A DNA stretch of 64,000 nucleotides, from contig CAVWCQ010000001.1 in assembly GCA_963753545.1 (NCBI GenBank), positions 124,001 to 188,000 on the forward strand. The letters run 5' to 3'. Positions 56,521-64,000 of this stretch are shown piece by piece (position 1 is the stretch's first letter; every line of letters begins with the position of its first letter). Under the pieces are notes generated by a model. The model saw nothing but the letters and a program-made list of their open reading frames with translations. It had not been told where the DNA came from and did not search any database. The translations under genes were made by a program, and so were the position numbers. This stretch comes from CAVWCQ01 sp963753545. GTDB taxonomy: Bacteria; Chloroflexota; Anaerolineae; Aggregatilineales; Aggregatilineaceae.

Positions 56521-57823
56521 ATGGCCCAACCCAAGAATGTGATTGTGGCCCAGTCTGGTGGGCCGACCCCGGTGATCAATAATTCGCTGCGGGGCGTGCT
56601 GGATGCCTGCCGCGCTGCGCCGGATGTGTTCGGCACAGTCTATGCGGGCTGGCATGGCATCGAAGGTGTGTTGAAAGAGGAACTGCTCGATCTGTCGGCC
56701 CAGGACCCGCGCGAGATCGCCCTTCTGCGCACGACACCCGCAGCCGGATCGATTGGAACCTGCCGCTATAAGCTCAAGTCCAGGCAGGAAGAGGATTTCC
56801 AGCGCGTGATTTCCGTGATGCAAGCGCACAATGTCGGTTATTTTTTCTACATCGGCGGTAACGACTCGATGGACACCGCCCACAAGGTTTCCCTGCTGGC
56901 GAAACGGCGCGGCCTGGATTTGATCGCCGTTGGCGTGCCCAAGACAATCGATAATGACGTGGGCGATACTGAATTTAAGCTCATCGACCACACACCCGGT
57001 TATGGCAGTGTCGCCCGCTATTGGGCGCTAAATTTGCAAAACGCCAACGAAGAAAACGCGGGGTCCTGCCCGGCAGATCCAGTGCTGGTTATGCAGGCGA
57101 TGGGCCGCAAGATCGGGTTTATTCCCGCGGCGGCGCGTCTGGCCGATCCGAACCGCGAAATGCCGCTCCTGATCGTCCTGACCGAATCTGGGCTAGCGAT
57201 GCCTGAACTGGCCGACAAGGTCAACGATCTGCTCAAAACATGCGGACGGGCCATGATTGTTGTTAGCGAGGGCTACGACGTGGGCGATATTGGCGCGCGG
57301 AAAGATAATTTCGGACACACCGAGTTTGGAGCCAGCCAGGTGCAGGCCGGACAAGCGGTGATCAATTACCTGAACACGCAGGGCCTGCCCGTATCTGGTT
57401 CTGCTCGCACCAATATCGCCGGGACCGATCAGCGCCACGCCATGATCTACGCTTCAACAGTAGACCTGGACGAAGCCTATCACGTGGGGCACAAGGCCGT
57501 TGAGATCGCCGCAGCCGGAGAAAATGGTTATATGGCGACAACGCTTCGCCAGCCTGGGAACGGCTATAAAGTCACGTTCGACAAAGTGCCACTCGAACAG
57601 GTTGCGAACTCAGAGCGCCACTTCCCGGCGCAGTGGATTGCTGAAAACCGGGTGGATGTGACCGATGATTTCCTGCACTATGCGTAGCCCCTTGATTGGG
57701 GAGGATTGGCCGGATATCCCGATGGAAAATGGCATCCAGCGTTACGCCCGCTTTAAGCCGATCTTTGCCGATCAGAAGTTGCCTTCCTACACCCCACAGA
57801 CATACCGGAAAGGGAATAGTTAA
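56521..57823 (+). CDS. 6-phosphofructokinase, probably PPi-dependent type (one frameshift)
   Basis: Start ATG 56521, with GAGGAGGAA upstream. Motifs: SGGPTPVINNSLRG, GGNDSMDTAHK, PKTIDNDVGDTE, AMGRKIGFIPAAA and the end FPAQWIAENRVDV. The Asp in GGND and Lys in PKTIDND occupy the positions that in characterised PFKs go with pyrophosphate use (ATP types have GGDG and PGTIDND). The frame shifts at about 57685; the other frame adds SPLIGEDWPDIPMENGIQRY and ends at TAA 57821-57823, giving about 433 aa. It may serve glycolysis or sedoheptulose phosphate turnover for pentose phosphates from Gnd. Confidence 0.82.
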
Positions 57824-57825
57824 CC

Positions 57826-58719
57826 ATGAGTGACCCCGCCCAACCCCTACGCGATCTACAGCCGCAGCACAAATTTTTTGTCGGTATTGACTCCGATGGC
57901 TGCGTGTTTGATACGATGGAATTGAAGCACAAAGAATGTTTTACCCCAAATATCATCAAGTACTGGGGACTGCAATCCGTCTCGAAATACGCGCGCGATG
58001 CCTCTCAGTTCGTGAATCTGTATTCCAAGTGGCGCGGCATCAACCGTTGGCCAGCCCTGGTCATGGTCTTTGATCTGCTACGCGAACGGGAAGAAGTCAT
58101 CCGGCGCAGCACGAAAATTCCCGATGTGCCAATCCTGCGCGCCTTCATCGCACAGGACAAATACCCGCACAGTGATTCCGGTCTTCGTGGATTTATCGCC
58201 GAGCATCCCGGCGAACCCGATCTGGATTGCGCGCTGGCCTGGACAGTTGGAGTGAACGATTCGATAGCCGAAATGGTGCACGGCGTTCCCCCCTTCCCCT
58301 ACGTGCGGGAAAGCCTGGAAGCCATGTTCGACAAGGCGGATATGCTGTGCTGCTCGGCTACACCACTGCGCGCTCTGGAACAAGAATGGAACGAGCACAA
58401 TATCGCTCGTTATGCCCGCGCCATCGCGGGACAGGAATATGGTACTAAAGCACAGCACCTCGCGGCGGCAGCGGCAGGCCGTTATGCTCCCGATCACATT
58501 CTGATGATGGGCGACGCCCCCGGCGATCTCAAGGCCGCACGCGCCAACAATGCTTTGTTCTACCCGATCAATCCCGGTGATGAGGAAGCGTCGTGGGAAC
58601 GGTTTTATACGGAAGCAATGGGCCGCTTCTTTTCTGGGACCTATGCGGGTGACTATGAAGCTCGGTTAATTGCGGAGTTCGAGCGCCGCCTACCGGAAAT
58701 TCCGCCCTGGAAAGGATAG
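57826..58719 (+). CDS. HAD-superfamily phosphatase
   Basis: 297 aa. HAD motif I GIDSDGCVFDTM (the first Asp of DxD is the nucleophile), motif II CCSATP, and motifs III/IV HILMMGDAPGD. A large helical cap occupies about residues 40-165. The start ATG lies 2 nt after the phosphofructokinase stop. The substrate is unknown; in this operon it could remove phosphate from a sugar or sugar-acid phosphate. The frame is intact. Confidence 0.82.
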   Translation: MSDPAQPLRDLQPQHKFFVGIDSDGCVFDTMELKHKECFTPNIIKYWGLQSVSKYARDASQFVNLYSKWRGINRWPALVMVFDLLREREEVIRRSTKIPDVPILRAFIAQDKYPHSDSGLRGFIAEHPGEPDLDCALAWTVGVNDSIAEMVHGVPPFPYVRESLEAMFDKADMLCCSATPLRALEQEWNEHNIARYARAIAGQEYGTKAQHLAAAAAGRYAPDHILMMGDAPGDLKAARANNALFYPINPGDEEASWERFYTEAMGRFFSGTYAGDYEARLIAEFERRLPEIPPWKG

Positions 58720-58723
58720 CGCC

Positions 58724-59755
58724 ATGAAAAAAGTCGTGACATTTGGCGAGATTATGATGCGGCTCTCCCCTCCTGGCTACCAGCGTTTTGCCCAGGCCAC
58801 GTCTTTCGATGTGACCTACGGCGGGGGCGAGGCGAACGTTGCCGTGTCGCTGGCAAATTTCGGCATGCCCGTCGATTTTGTCACGCGCTTACCCCAAAAC
58901 GATCTGGGTGATGCGTGTCTGCGCTTTCTACGTCAGTTTGGCGTCGGCGTGACCAAGATTGTACGCGGCGGTGAGCGGCTGGGTATCTATTTCCTGGAAA
59001 TGGGAACAATGCAGCGCGCCAGCAAAGTGATTTATGATCGCTCCCATGCCTCGATTGCCACTATCGAACCGGGCATGATCGACTGGCAGGCCGTTTTTGC
59101 CGACGCCGACTGGTTCCACTGGACAGGCATTACCCCTGCAATTGCGGAAGGGACAGCAGCCGTTTGTCTGGAAGCGATCAGGGCGGCGAAAGCGATGGGT
59201 CTGACCGTCTCGTGCGATCTCAACTACCGCAAGAATCTGTGGAAGTGGGGCAAATCCGCCGCAGAAATCATGCCCGAACTGGTCGAACTCTGCGACGTGG
59301 CAGCAGGCAACGAAGAAGATGCAGCCAAAGTCTTTAATATCCACGCTCCCGAAGCCGATATAACGGCAGGCAAGGTGGAAGCTAACCAGTACAAATATGT
59401 TTGCGAGGAACTGAATTGCCGCTTTCCAAACCTGAAGACCGTCGCTGTTGGGCTGCGCGGTTCGATCTCTGCCAGCCATAACACATGGTCCGGCGTGCTG
59501 TGGGATAAAGGTGAGTTTTATATGGCCCGGCAGTACGAAATCACCCATATTGTGGATCGCGTGGGCGGCGGTGACTCGCTGGTGGGGGGGTTGATCTATG
59601 GGCTGCGCACCTATGAAGATCGGCAGAAAGCGCTTGATTTTGCGATTGCCGCTTCCTGCTTAAAACACTCAATTTTTGGTGATTTTAATCTGGTCACCGT
59701 GGATGAGGTTGAGAAATTGATGCAAGGTGATGCTTCGGGGCGTGTTTCACGCTAA
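58724..59755 (+). CDS. kdgK: 2-keto-3-deoxygluconate kinase (PfkB family)
   Basis: 343 aa from ATG 58724 (AAAGGA upstream). Start VVTFGEIMMRLSPPGYQRF and YGGGEANVAVSLANFG are typical of KDG kinases. The anion hole and catalytic base lie in DRVGGGDSLVGGLIYG. It phosphorylates KDG to KDPG for cleavage by the aldolase encoded 10 nt downstream. Frame intact. Some PfkB-type KDG kinases are promiscuous; whether this one also accepts gluconate cannot be told. Confidence 0.92.
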   Translation: MKKVVTFGEIMMRLSPPGYQRFAQATSFDVTYGGGEANVAVSLANFGMPVDFVTRLPQNDLGDACLRFLRQFGVGVTKIVRGGERLGIYFLEMGTMQRASKVIYDRSHASIATIEPGMIDWQAVFADADWFHWTGITPAIAEGTAAVCLEAIRAAKAMGLTVSCDLNYRKNLWKWGKSAAEIMPELVELCDVAAGNEEDAAKVFNIHAPEADITAGKVEANQYKYVCEELNCRFPNLKTVAVGLRGSISASHNTWSGVLWDKGEFYMARQYEITHIVDRVGGGDSLVGGLIYGLRTYEDRQKALDFAIAASCLKHSIFGDFNLVTVDEVEKLMQGDASGRVSR

Positions 59756-59765
59756 AGGGGGAATA

Positions 59766-60434
59766 ATGGCACATCATGCCCGGCTGCACGTTTTAAACAC
59801 AGTCATCGAAACGGGACTTGTCCCGGTGTTTTATCACAAGGATTTTGAGACGGCGAAATGTATCATCGACGCCTGTCTTGCTGGCGGTGCGCGCGTCGTA
59901 GAATTCACCAATCGCGGCGATTTTGCCTACGATGTCTTTACTGCGCTGTCCAGGCACTATGCAGCAGCCCAACCCGAGTTGATCCTGGGTGTTGGCTCCA
60001 TCGTTGATGCGCCAACCGCCGCTCTGTATATTGCCAGCGGCGCGAACTTTGTCGTGGGGCCAATCTTCAATGAAGAGGTTGCCCGCCTGTGCAACCGCCG
60101 CAAAATTGCCTATATGCCCGGCTGCGGCACGCTGACCGAAATTTCACGCGCCGAAGAAATGGGCGTTGAACTCGTTAAGGTCTTTCCCGGCGAAACGGTG
60201 GGTGGCCCGGCTTTTGTCAAGGCGGTGCTGGGGCCGTGCCCCTGGACGCGCATCATGCCAACTGGCGGCGTTGAAGCGACAGCAGAAAGCATCTCGACGT
60301 GGTTTAAAGCTGGGGTATCCTGCGTAGGTATGGGATCGAATCTGATCGTCAAAAAGAACATAGAGTTGGGTGATTTTGCAGCGATTACTGATCGGGTCAA
60401 ACAGGTACTGGACTGGATCAGCTCCGCCCGCTAG
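59766..60434 (+). CDS. eda: KDPG/KHG aldolase
   Basis: 222 aa, start ATG 59766 preceded by AAGGGGGA. It shows GLVPVFYHKDFETAKCIIDA, RVVEFTNRGDFA with the catalytic Glu, NFVVGPIFN, ELVKVFPGETVGGPAFVKAV with the Schiff-base Lys, and the phosphate site IMPTGGVEATAESI. It splits KDPG into pyruvate and glyceraldehyde 3-phosphate, the last step of the uronate route. It is the last gene of the rightward operon. Confidence 0.92.
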   Translation: MAHHARLHVLNTVIETGLVPVFYHKDFETAKCIIDACLAGGARVVEFTNRGDFAYDVFTALSRHYAAAQPELILGVGSIVDAPTAALYIASGANFVVGPIFNEEVARLCNRRKIAYMPGCGTLTEISRAEEMGVELVKVFPGETVGGPAFVKAVLGPCPWTRIMPTGGVEATAESISTWFKAGVSCVGMGSNLIVKKNIELGDFAAITDRVKQVLDWISSAR

Positions 60435-60455
60435 GGATTGATCCAAAAGTTGAAT

Positions 60456-60503
60456 AAAAAGTTCAACTTTAAGAGAGAACGCAGAGAAGTGATCAAGTAT
60501 TTG
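60456..60503 (+). repeat. Third, short site sharing both end motifs of elements A and B
   Basis: AAAAAGTTCAACTTTAA (core palindrome AAAGTTCAACTTT 60458-60470) is followed after about 14 nt by GAAGTGATCAAGTATTTGAA. The two parts match the left palindrome and the right block GAAGTGATCAACTA of elements A/B, which there are about 220 nt apart. It looks like a copy with its middle deleted. Confidence 0.5.
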
Positions 60504-60521
60504 AATCACCTTTCTAACCAT

Positions 60522-60548
60522 CTGGGGTAATCGATCCGATTACCCCAG
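60522..60548. terminator. Hairpin between eda and argH
   Basis: CTGGGGTAATC and GATTACCCCAG form an 11-bp stem with a 5-nt loop between two convergent operons. T-tracts are weak, but the placement fits a bidirectional terminator. Confidence 0.65.
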
Positions 60549-60557
60549 AGATGATCC

Positions 60558-61941
60558 TTATGCGAGCAGGTGGCGTTGTGCCAGCCACTCCTGAGCGCGT
60601 TTGGACTGCTCCGCCCAGTCGCCAGTACCGCCCAGAACTGCGCGGCGTCGCACTGCCTCTCGTGCATTGAACACTGCCGCCACATCGTCGCCAAAGGCAT
60701 CGGACAGGTTGCGGAAGTCCTCGGCGCTCAGTTCCCCCAATCCCACACCTTTCGATTCAGCCAGTTGGACCGCTTGCCCGGATATGTGATGCGCCTGCCG
60801 GAAAGGGATGCCCCGGTGGACAAGATAGTCGGCTGAGATCCGTCGCCAGGATAGCTGGGTCCAATGCGGCAGCCATCGGATTGGCGTTCACTGTGATCGT
60901 GTTGATCAGCCCAACAAGCGTCGGCAGCAGGACAACCAGGGTTTCATAAGCGTCAAACAACGGCTCTTTATCTTCCTGTATATCCTTGTTGTAGCCGCTG
61001 GGCAGGCCCTTAAGGGTTGTGAGCAGCCCGGCCAAATGCCCGATCAGGCGGCCCGCCTTGCCCCGCGCCAGTTCGAGCGGATCGGGGTTGCGCTTCTGCG
61101 GCATGATGCTGCTGCCTGTACTGAAGCGCTGATCCAGCCGGACGAAGCTAAACAGCGGATTGGCAAAGATAATCAAATCTTCCGCCAAGCGGCTGAGATG
61201 TATTCCCAGCAGGGCTGCCGCGAACAGAAATTCGGCTGCATGATCACGATCTGCAACCGCATCCAGGCTGTTTGGGCTGGGGCGCGAAAATCCAAGGCTT
61301 GCCGCCAGTCGCTCCCGATCAATAGCATAGGCCGTTCCAGCGAGCGCCCCGCTGCCCAGTGGGCATTTTCCCCGCCAGAATTGACCAAAGCGTTCCAACC
61401 GTTCGACATCCCGCGTCAGCGCCCAGAAATGGCTTAACCACCAGTGGGCTGCCGTGATCGGTTGGGCAGGCTGGAAGTGGGTATAACCGGGCATCAGGAT
61501 ATCCTGGCACGGCACCGCCTTTTGGAAAAGCGCTGCTGCTAGTGCGCCGATCAACACGGTGATTTCCGCTTGAGCGTCGATCAGCCACAGCAGCAGATCG
61601 GTGGCTACCTGGTCGTTGCGGCTCCGCCCGGTATGCAGCTTGCGCGCGACCTCGCCAACCAATTCACCAAGGCGGCGCTCAACAGCCGTGTGAATGTCTT
61701 CATCGCCCGGCGCGGTGACAAAGGTTCCGGTGGCAAATTCGGCGCGCACCCGTTCCAATCCTTCGACTAGCACCTCGCGTTCTACCAGAGTCAGCACGCC
61801 CGCATCGGTGATGGCCGCTGCCCAGGCAATACTGCCCCTGATATCCACATCATAGAGCCGCCAGTCGAAGCGCAGGCTGTCATTCAAGCGCCGCACCAGA
61901 TCATCAGTAGGCTGCGAAAAAGCACCGCCCCACAGAGTCAT
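60558..61941 (-). CDS. argH: Argininosuccinate lyase (one frameshift)
   Basis: It splits argininosuccinate into arginine and fumarate. WGGAFSQPTDD at the start, HTGRSRNDQVATDL, PGYTHFQPAQPIT, and the fumarase-superfamily signature GSSIMPQKRNPDPLE. At about 60835 a shift separates AILATDLS from the true C-terminus, which continues HHISGQAVQLAESKG, GLGELSAEDFRNLSDAFG and ends LAQRHLLA. The repaired length is about 460 aa. It is the second gene of an argG-argH operon (11 nt gap). An enzyme this essential being broken argues for sequencing error. Confidence 0.93.
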
Positions 61942-61952
61942 AAGACGCCGTC

Positions 61953-63209
61953 CTAGTCACGCTTGAAGCGTGTATAATCGGGTTCCAGGTAAGGACTCTT
62001 ACCCGTGCCGTCGAGATTGAGCATCGCCTCGACCTTGAGTGGCAGACCGAACATGTGAATGAAGCCCTCGGCATCCGTCTGGTTATAAATATCCATATGA
62101 CCGAACGACGCATAATCTTCGCGGTATAGGCTGTAAGGACTCTTGCGGCCCAAAATAATCACGTTGCCTTTGTAAAGCTTCAGGCGCACGGTCCCGGTAA
62201 CAGTTTGCTGAGTCACCTGTACAAACGCATCGAGAGCGGTACGCAGGCGACTGTACCATACGCCGTTATACACCAGTTCCGCGTATTTGACCGAAATGAA
62301 GTCTTTATAGTGCATGGTCTGCTTGTCCAGGCACAGGCTTTCCAGCGCTTGATGGGCTGTGCGCAGAATCGTTCCGCCGGGGGTTTCATACACGCCGCGG
62401 CTCTTCATGCCCACCAGACGGTTCTCGACCATATCGACGCGTCCGATGCCATTTGCGCCGCCGAGTTCGTTCAACTTCTCGAACAGGGGCACGGGATCCA
62501 TTGCCACGCCGTCGATGGATACTGGAACGCCGCGCTCAAAACCGAGTTCAAAGCAGGTGGGTTCCTCTGGCGCTTCTTCAGGGCTAACGGAGAGTACAAA
62601 CATTGACTCTTCCGGCGCATTCCAGGGGTCTTCCAGCGGGCCGCCTTCGTGGCTCATATGGAAGAGATTGCGGTCACGGCTGTAAATACTCTTCAGCGTA
62701 GACGAGACCGGAACATTAAATTCCTCGGCAAAGGCGAGTGCGTCTTCGCGGCTGCGGATATTCCATTCACGCCAGGGAGCGATCACGCGCAGCTTGGGGT
62801 TGAGCGCCATCGCAGTCAGTTCAAAGCGAACCTGATCATTCCCCTTGCCTGTGCAGCCATGAGCAATGGCATCCGCCCCTTCGATCTCGGCAATCTCAAC
62901 GAGGTGTTTGGCGATCAGCGGGCGGGCAAAGGATGTGCCGAGCAGGTAGGTCCGCTCGTAGATGGCCCCGGCTTGCATGGTCGGAAACACAAAATAACGC
63001 AGGAATTCATCACGCAGGTCGCGAATATAGAGCTTACTGGCCCCTGTTTTGAGGGCCTTTTCTTCCAGGCCGTCCAGTTCTTCGTTCTGTCCCAGGTTGG
63101 CGCAGAAGCATACCACTTCACAGTGATAGTTATGGCGCAGCCAGGGGACAATAATTGAAGTATCCAGCCCGCCACTATATGCAAGAACAACTTTTTTTAC
63201 AGGTTCCAT
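61953..63209 (-). CDS. argG: Argininosuccinate synthase
   Basis: 418 aa from ATG 63209 (MEPVKK). The frame to 63230 adds seven residues without a better site. ATP pyrophosphatase motif LAYSGGLDTSIIVPWL, AHGCTGKGNDQVRFEL, and the signature ENRLVGMKSRGVYETPGGTI. It condenses citrulline and aspartate. It is the first gene of argGH. Frame intact. Confidence 0.95.
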   Translation of the reverse strand: MEPVKKVVLAYSGGLDTSIIVPWLRHNYHCEVVCFCANLGQNEELDGLEEKALKTGASKLYIRDLRDEFLRYFVFPTMQAGAIYERTYLLGTSFARPLIAKHLVEIAEIEGADAIAHGCTGKGNDQVRFELTAMALNPKLRVIAPWREWNIRSREDALAFAEEFNVPVSSTLKSIYSRDRNLFHMSHEGGPLEDPWNAPEESMFVLSVSPEEAPEEPTCFELGFERGVPVSIDGVAMDPVPLFEKLNELGGANGIGRVDMVENRLVGMKSRGVYETPGGTILRTAHQALESLCLDKQTMHYKDFISVKYAELVYNGVWYSRLRTALDAFVQVTQQTVTGTVRLKLYKGNVIILGRKSPYSLYREDYASFGHMDIYNQTDAEGFIHMFGLPLKVEAMLNLDGTGKSPYLEPDYTRFKRD

Positions 63210-63518
63210 TGCCCGTGTTTCCCTTTGCACTACAAGCTGTCAGCACAGCACATCAATTGAATCAACGATAGTAGCGCGAAAATCGAAAAGAGGGCTATAG
63301 GATATTTGCCCAAAACGGCGGGGTTATTTCAGATCATTCGGTGCGTCAACGCATGGAACACTTGAGAGAGGTTCGTTAAATGCGGGATAGCCAGATTAGC
63401 AATCAGGATTGGGCTACTACAAAAATCAGCTTGAACTACTCTGTCTGCAAGCGAGTGTGGAAGAAGCAGTGCGGACTTACCTTCTAGAGTTTGTTATGTA
63501 CTTCAGTTTCTTCTCTAC

Positions 63519-63763
63519 TAACAAACTTTTCGAAAAAATTAGTTGATCACTTCGCCGTCGTGGAGGATGTTCTACCCCCCCCTTTTCGGTTTCACGACTA
63601 ACGGTTTCCTAACCCTGTACAAGCTTTTGTTTTGGTCGATTTTTAGCGGATCCTATTAGTAATCTTTCCTACAGCGCCCAAGGTATGAGCGGTGCTTATT
63701 CGTAGGATACACCCGATCTGCTCCTCAAAATACTCCTTTAAAGTTGAACTTTAAGTACTAATT
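63519..63763 (-). repeat. Repeat element B (inverted partner of 33763-34030)
   Basis: Read on the minus strand, it starts with the same 38 nt as element A (63763 leftward), including the 17-nt palindrome at 63738-63754. It ends with the same conserved block: GTCGTGAAACCG, a G8 tract, CCACGACGGCGAAGTGATCA and GAAAAGTTTGTTA at 63519. The middle 130 nt is alignable but diverged from A. The 300 nt between argG and this element holds no recognisable gene; a 43-codon open frame running into the element (about 63403-63540) is not convincing. Confidence 0.8.
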
Positions 63764-63894
63764 TGAAGATATAGGAGAGAAAAAATATCCTAAACGAGAC
63801 TGTTGGCCGATCCTAAGGGGTTGATGGATCAGTAGCGGGCGGTTAAAATCCGCGTCTGGTGCCTGCTGAATATCGGGGCAAGGATTTAAGAACA

Positions 63895-64000
63895 ATGGTT
63901 TACGACATGATCATGGCCGGGGGCGGCATTGCGGCGCTGAGTTTGGCTTACCATCTCAGCCGCAGCCCACTGCGAGACTGTTCCCTTCTCATTGTGGATC
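63895..64000 (+). CDS. Lycopene-cyclase-family FAD protein (3' partial)
   Basis: ATG 63895, with AGGA about 11 nt upstream. The 35 visible residues include MAGGGIAALSLAYHLSRSPL and SLLIVD, the dinucleotide-binding start of the plant/cyanobacterial CrtL-type lycopene cyclase family. The GGGIAALS loop deviates slightly from the usual GAGxAGLS. It suggests carotenoid synthesis. The gene runs out of the window. Confidence 0.75.
   Translation, partial: MVYDMIMAGGGIAALSLAYHLSRSPLRDCSLLIVD

Noticed and set aside
58928..59548. 206-codon minus-strand open frame
   Set aside because: Antisense to kdgK. It is a product of codon bias in the real gene.
33763..63763. A classical composite transposon carrying the uronate island
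   Set aside because: No transposase gene and no clear target-site duplication are seen, and argGH lies inside. Only the inverted repeats are supported.
1..64000. CRISPR arrays, tRNA or rRNA genes
   Set aside because: No regularly spaced direct repeats, cloverleaf sequences or rRNA signatures were recognised on reading.

Overview
The window is a chromosomal segment from a moderately GC-rich bacterium. Several things point to Chloroflexota, probably an Anaerolineae-like lineage. These are a class III cyclase-AAA-TPR fusion of the kind common there, RNase J with a small cold-shock protein, a carotenoid-type lycopene cyclase homologue, and large sugar-acid operons served by family 5 and MalFG-type ABC importers. 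This assignment is an inference from gene content. No rRNA or tRNA gene and no CRISPR array was seen.

Layout. 1-17.5 kb is a mixed housekeeping and signalling region. It holds a cyclase/AAA/TPR regulator, a DUF4395-thioredoxin pair behind a structured leader, homoserine dehydrogenase, an SDR with a two-component system, a flavin/haem electron-transfer operon (ApbE, SH3 protein, ferric-reductase-like membrane protein), a relic that looks like the end of an IS605/TnpB element, a TipA-like MerR regulator, and a DUF4062-STAND-TPR protein coupled to a secreted subtilase. 17.5-25.4 kb is an oligosaccharide operon: a ROK regulator, two permeases, a binding protein, a GH15-like and a GH31 enzyme. 25.4-33.6 kb is mixed: RNase J, a cold-shock protein with an attenuator-like leader, a DUF3892 protein, a DegT aminotransferase, a duplicated secreted protein, an aldo/keto reductase, a DUF72 protein and an MFS exporter.

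34.1-60.4 kb is a large divergent uronate (pectin) catabolic island centred on an operator-rich region near 51.8-51.95 kb. Leftward: LacI regulator, family 5 binding protein, DppB/DppC/OppD/OppF importer, heparinase II/III-like lyase, oligogalacturonate lyase, KdgF, two URO-D-family proteins, UxaC, UxaE, KduI, KduD. Rightward: second LacI regulator, SDR-type UxuB, LarA-family protein, 6-phosphogluconate dehydrogenase, PPi-type phosphofructokinase, HAD phosphatase, KdgK, Eda. Unsaturated uronides would run KdgF-KduI-KduD-KdgK-Eda. Saturated galacturonate would run UxaC-UxaE-UxuB to mannonate. No mannonate dehydratase is present. The LarA-like and Gnd genes suggest an alternative exit from mannonate through gluconate to the pentose phosphate pathway, which is the most interesting hypothesis here.

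Two diverged copies of a roughly 250-nt element lie in inverted orientation at 33.76-34.03 and 63.52-63.76 kb and bracket the island plus argHG. The right end begins a lycopene-cyclase-family gene. About twenty genes, including argH and gnd, carry single-base frameshifts, often at short homopolymers, while the encoded family continues in another frame. This is best explained by residual sequencing error, so these genes are annotated as single genes with the breaks noted.
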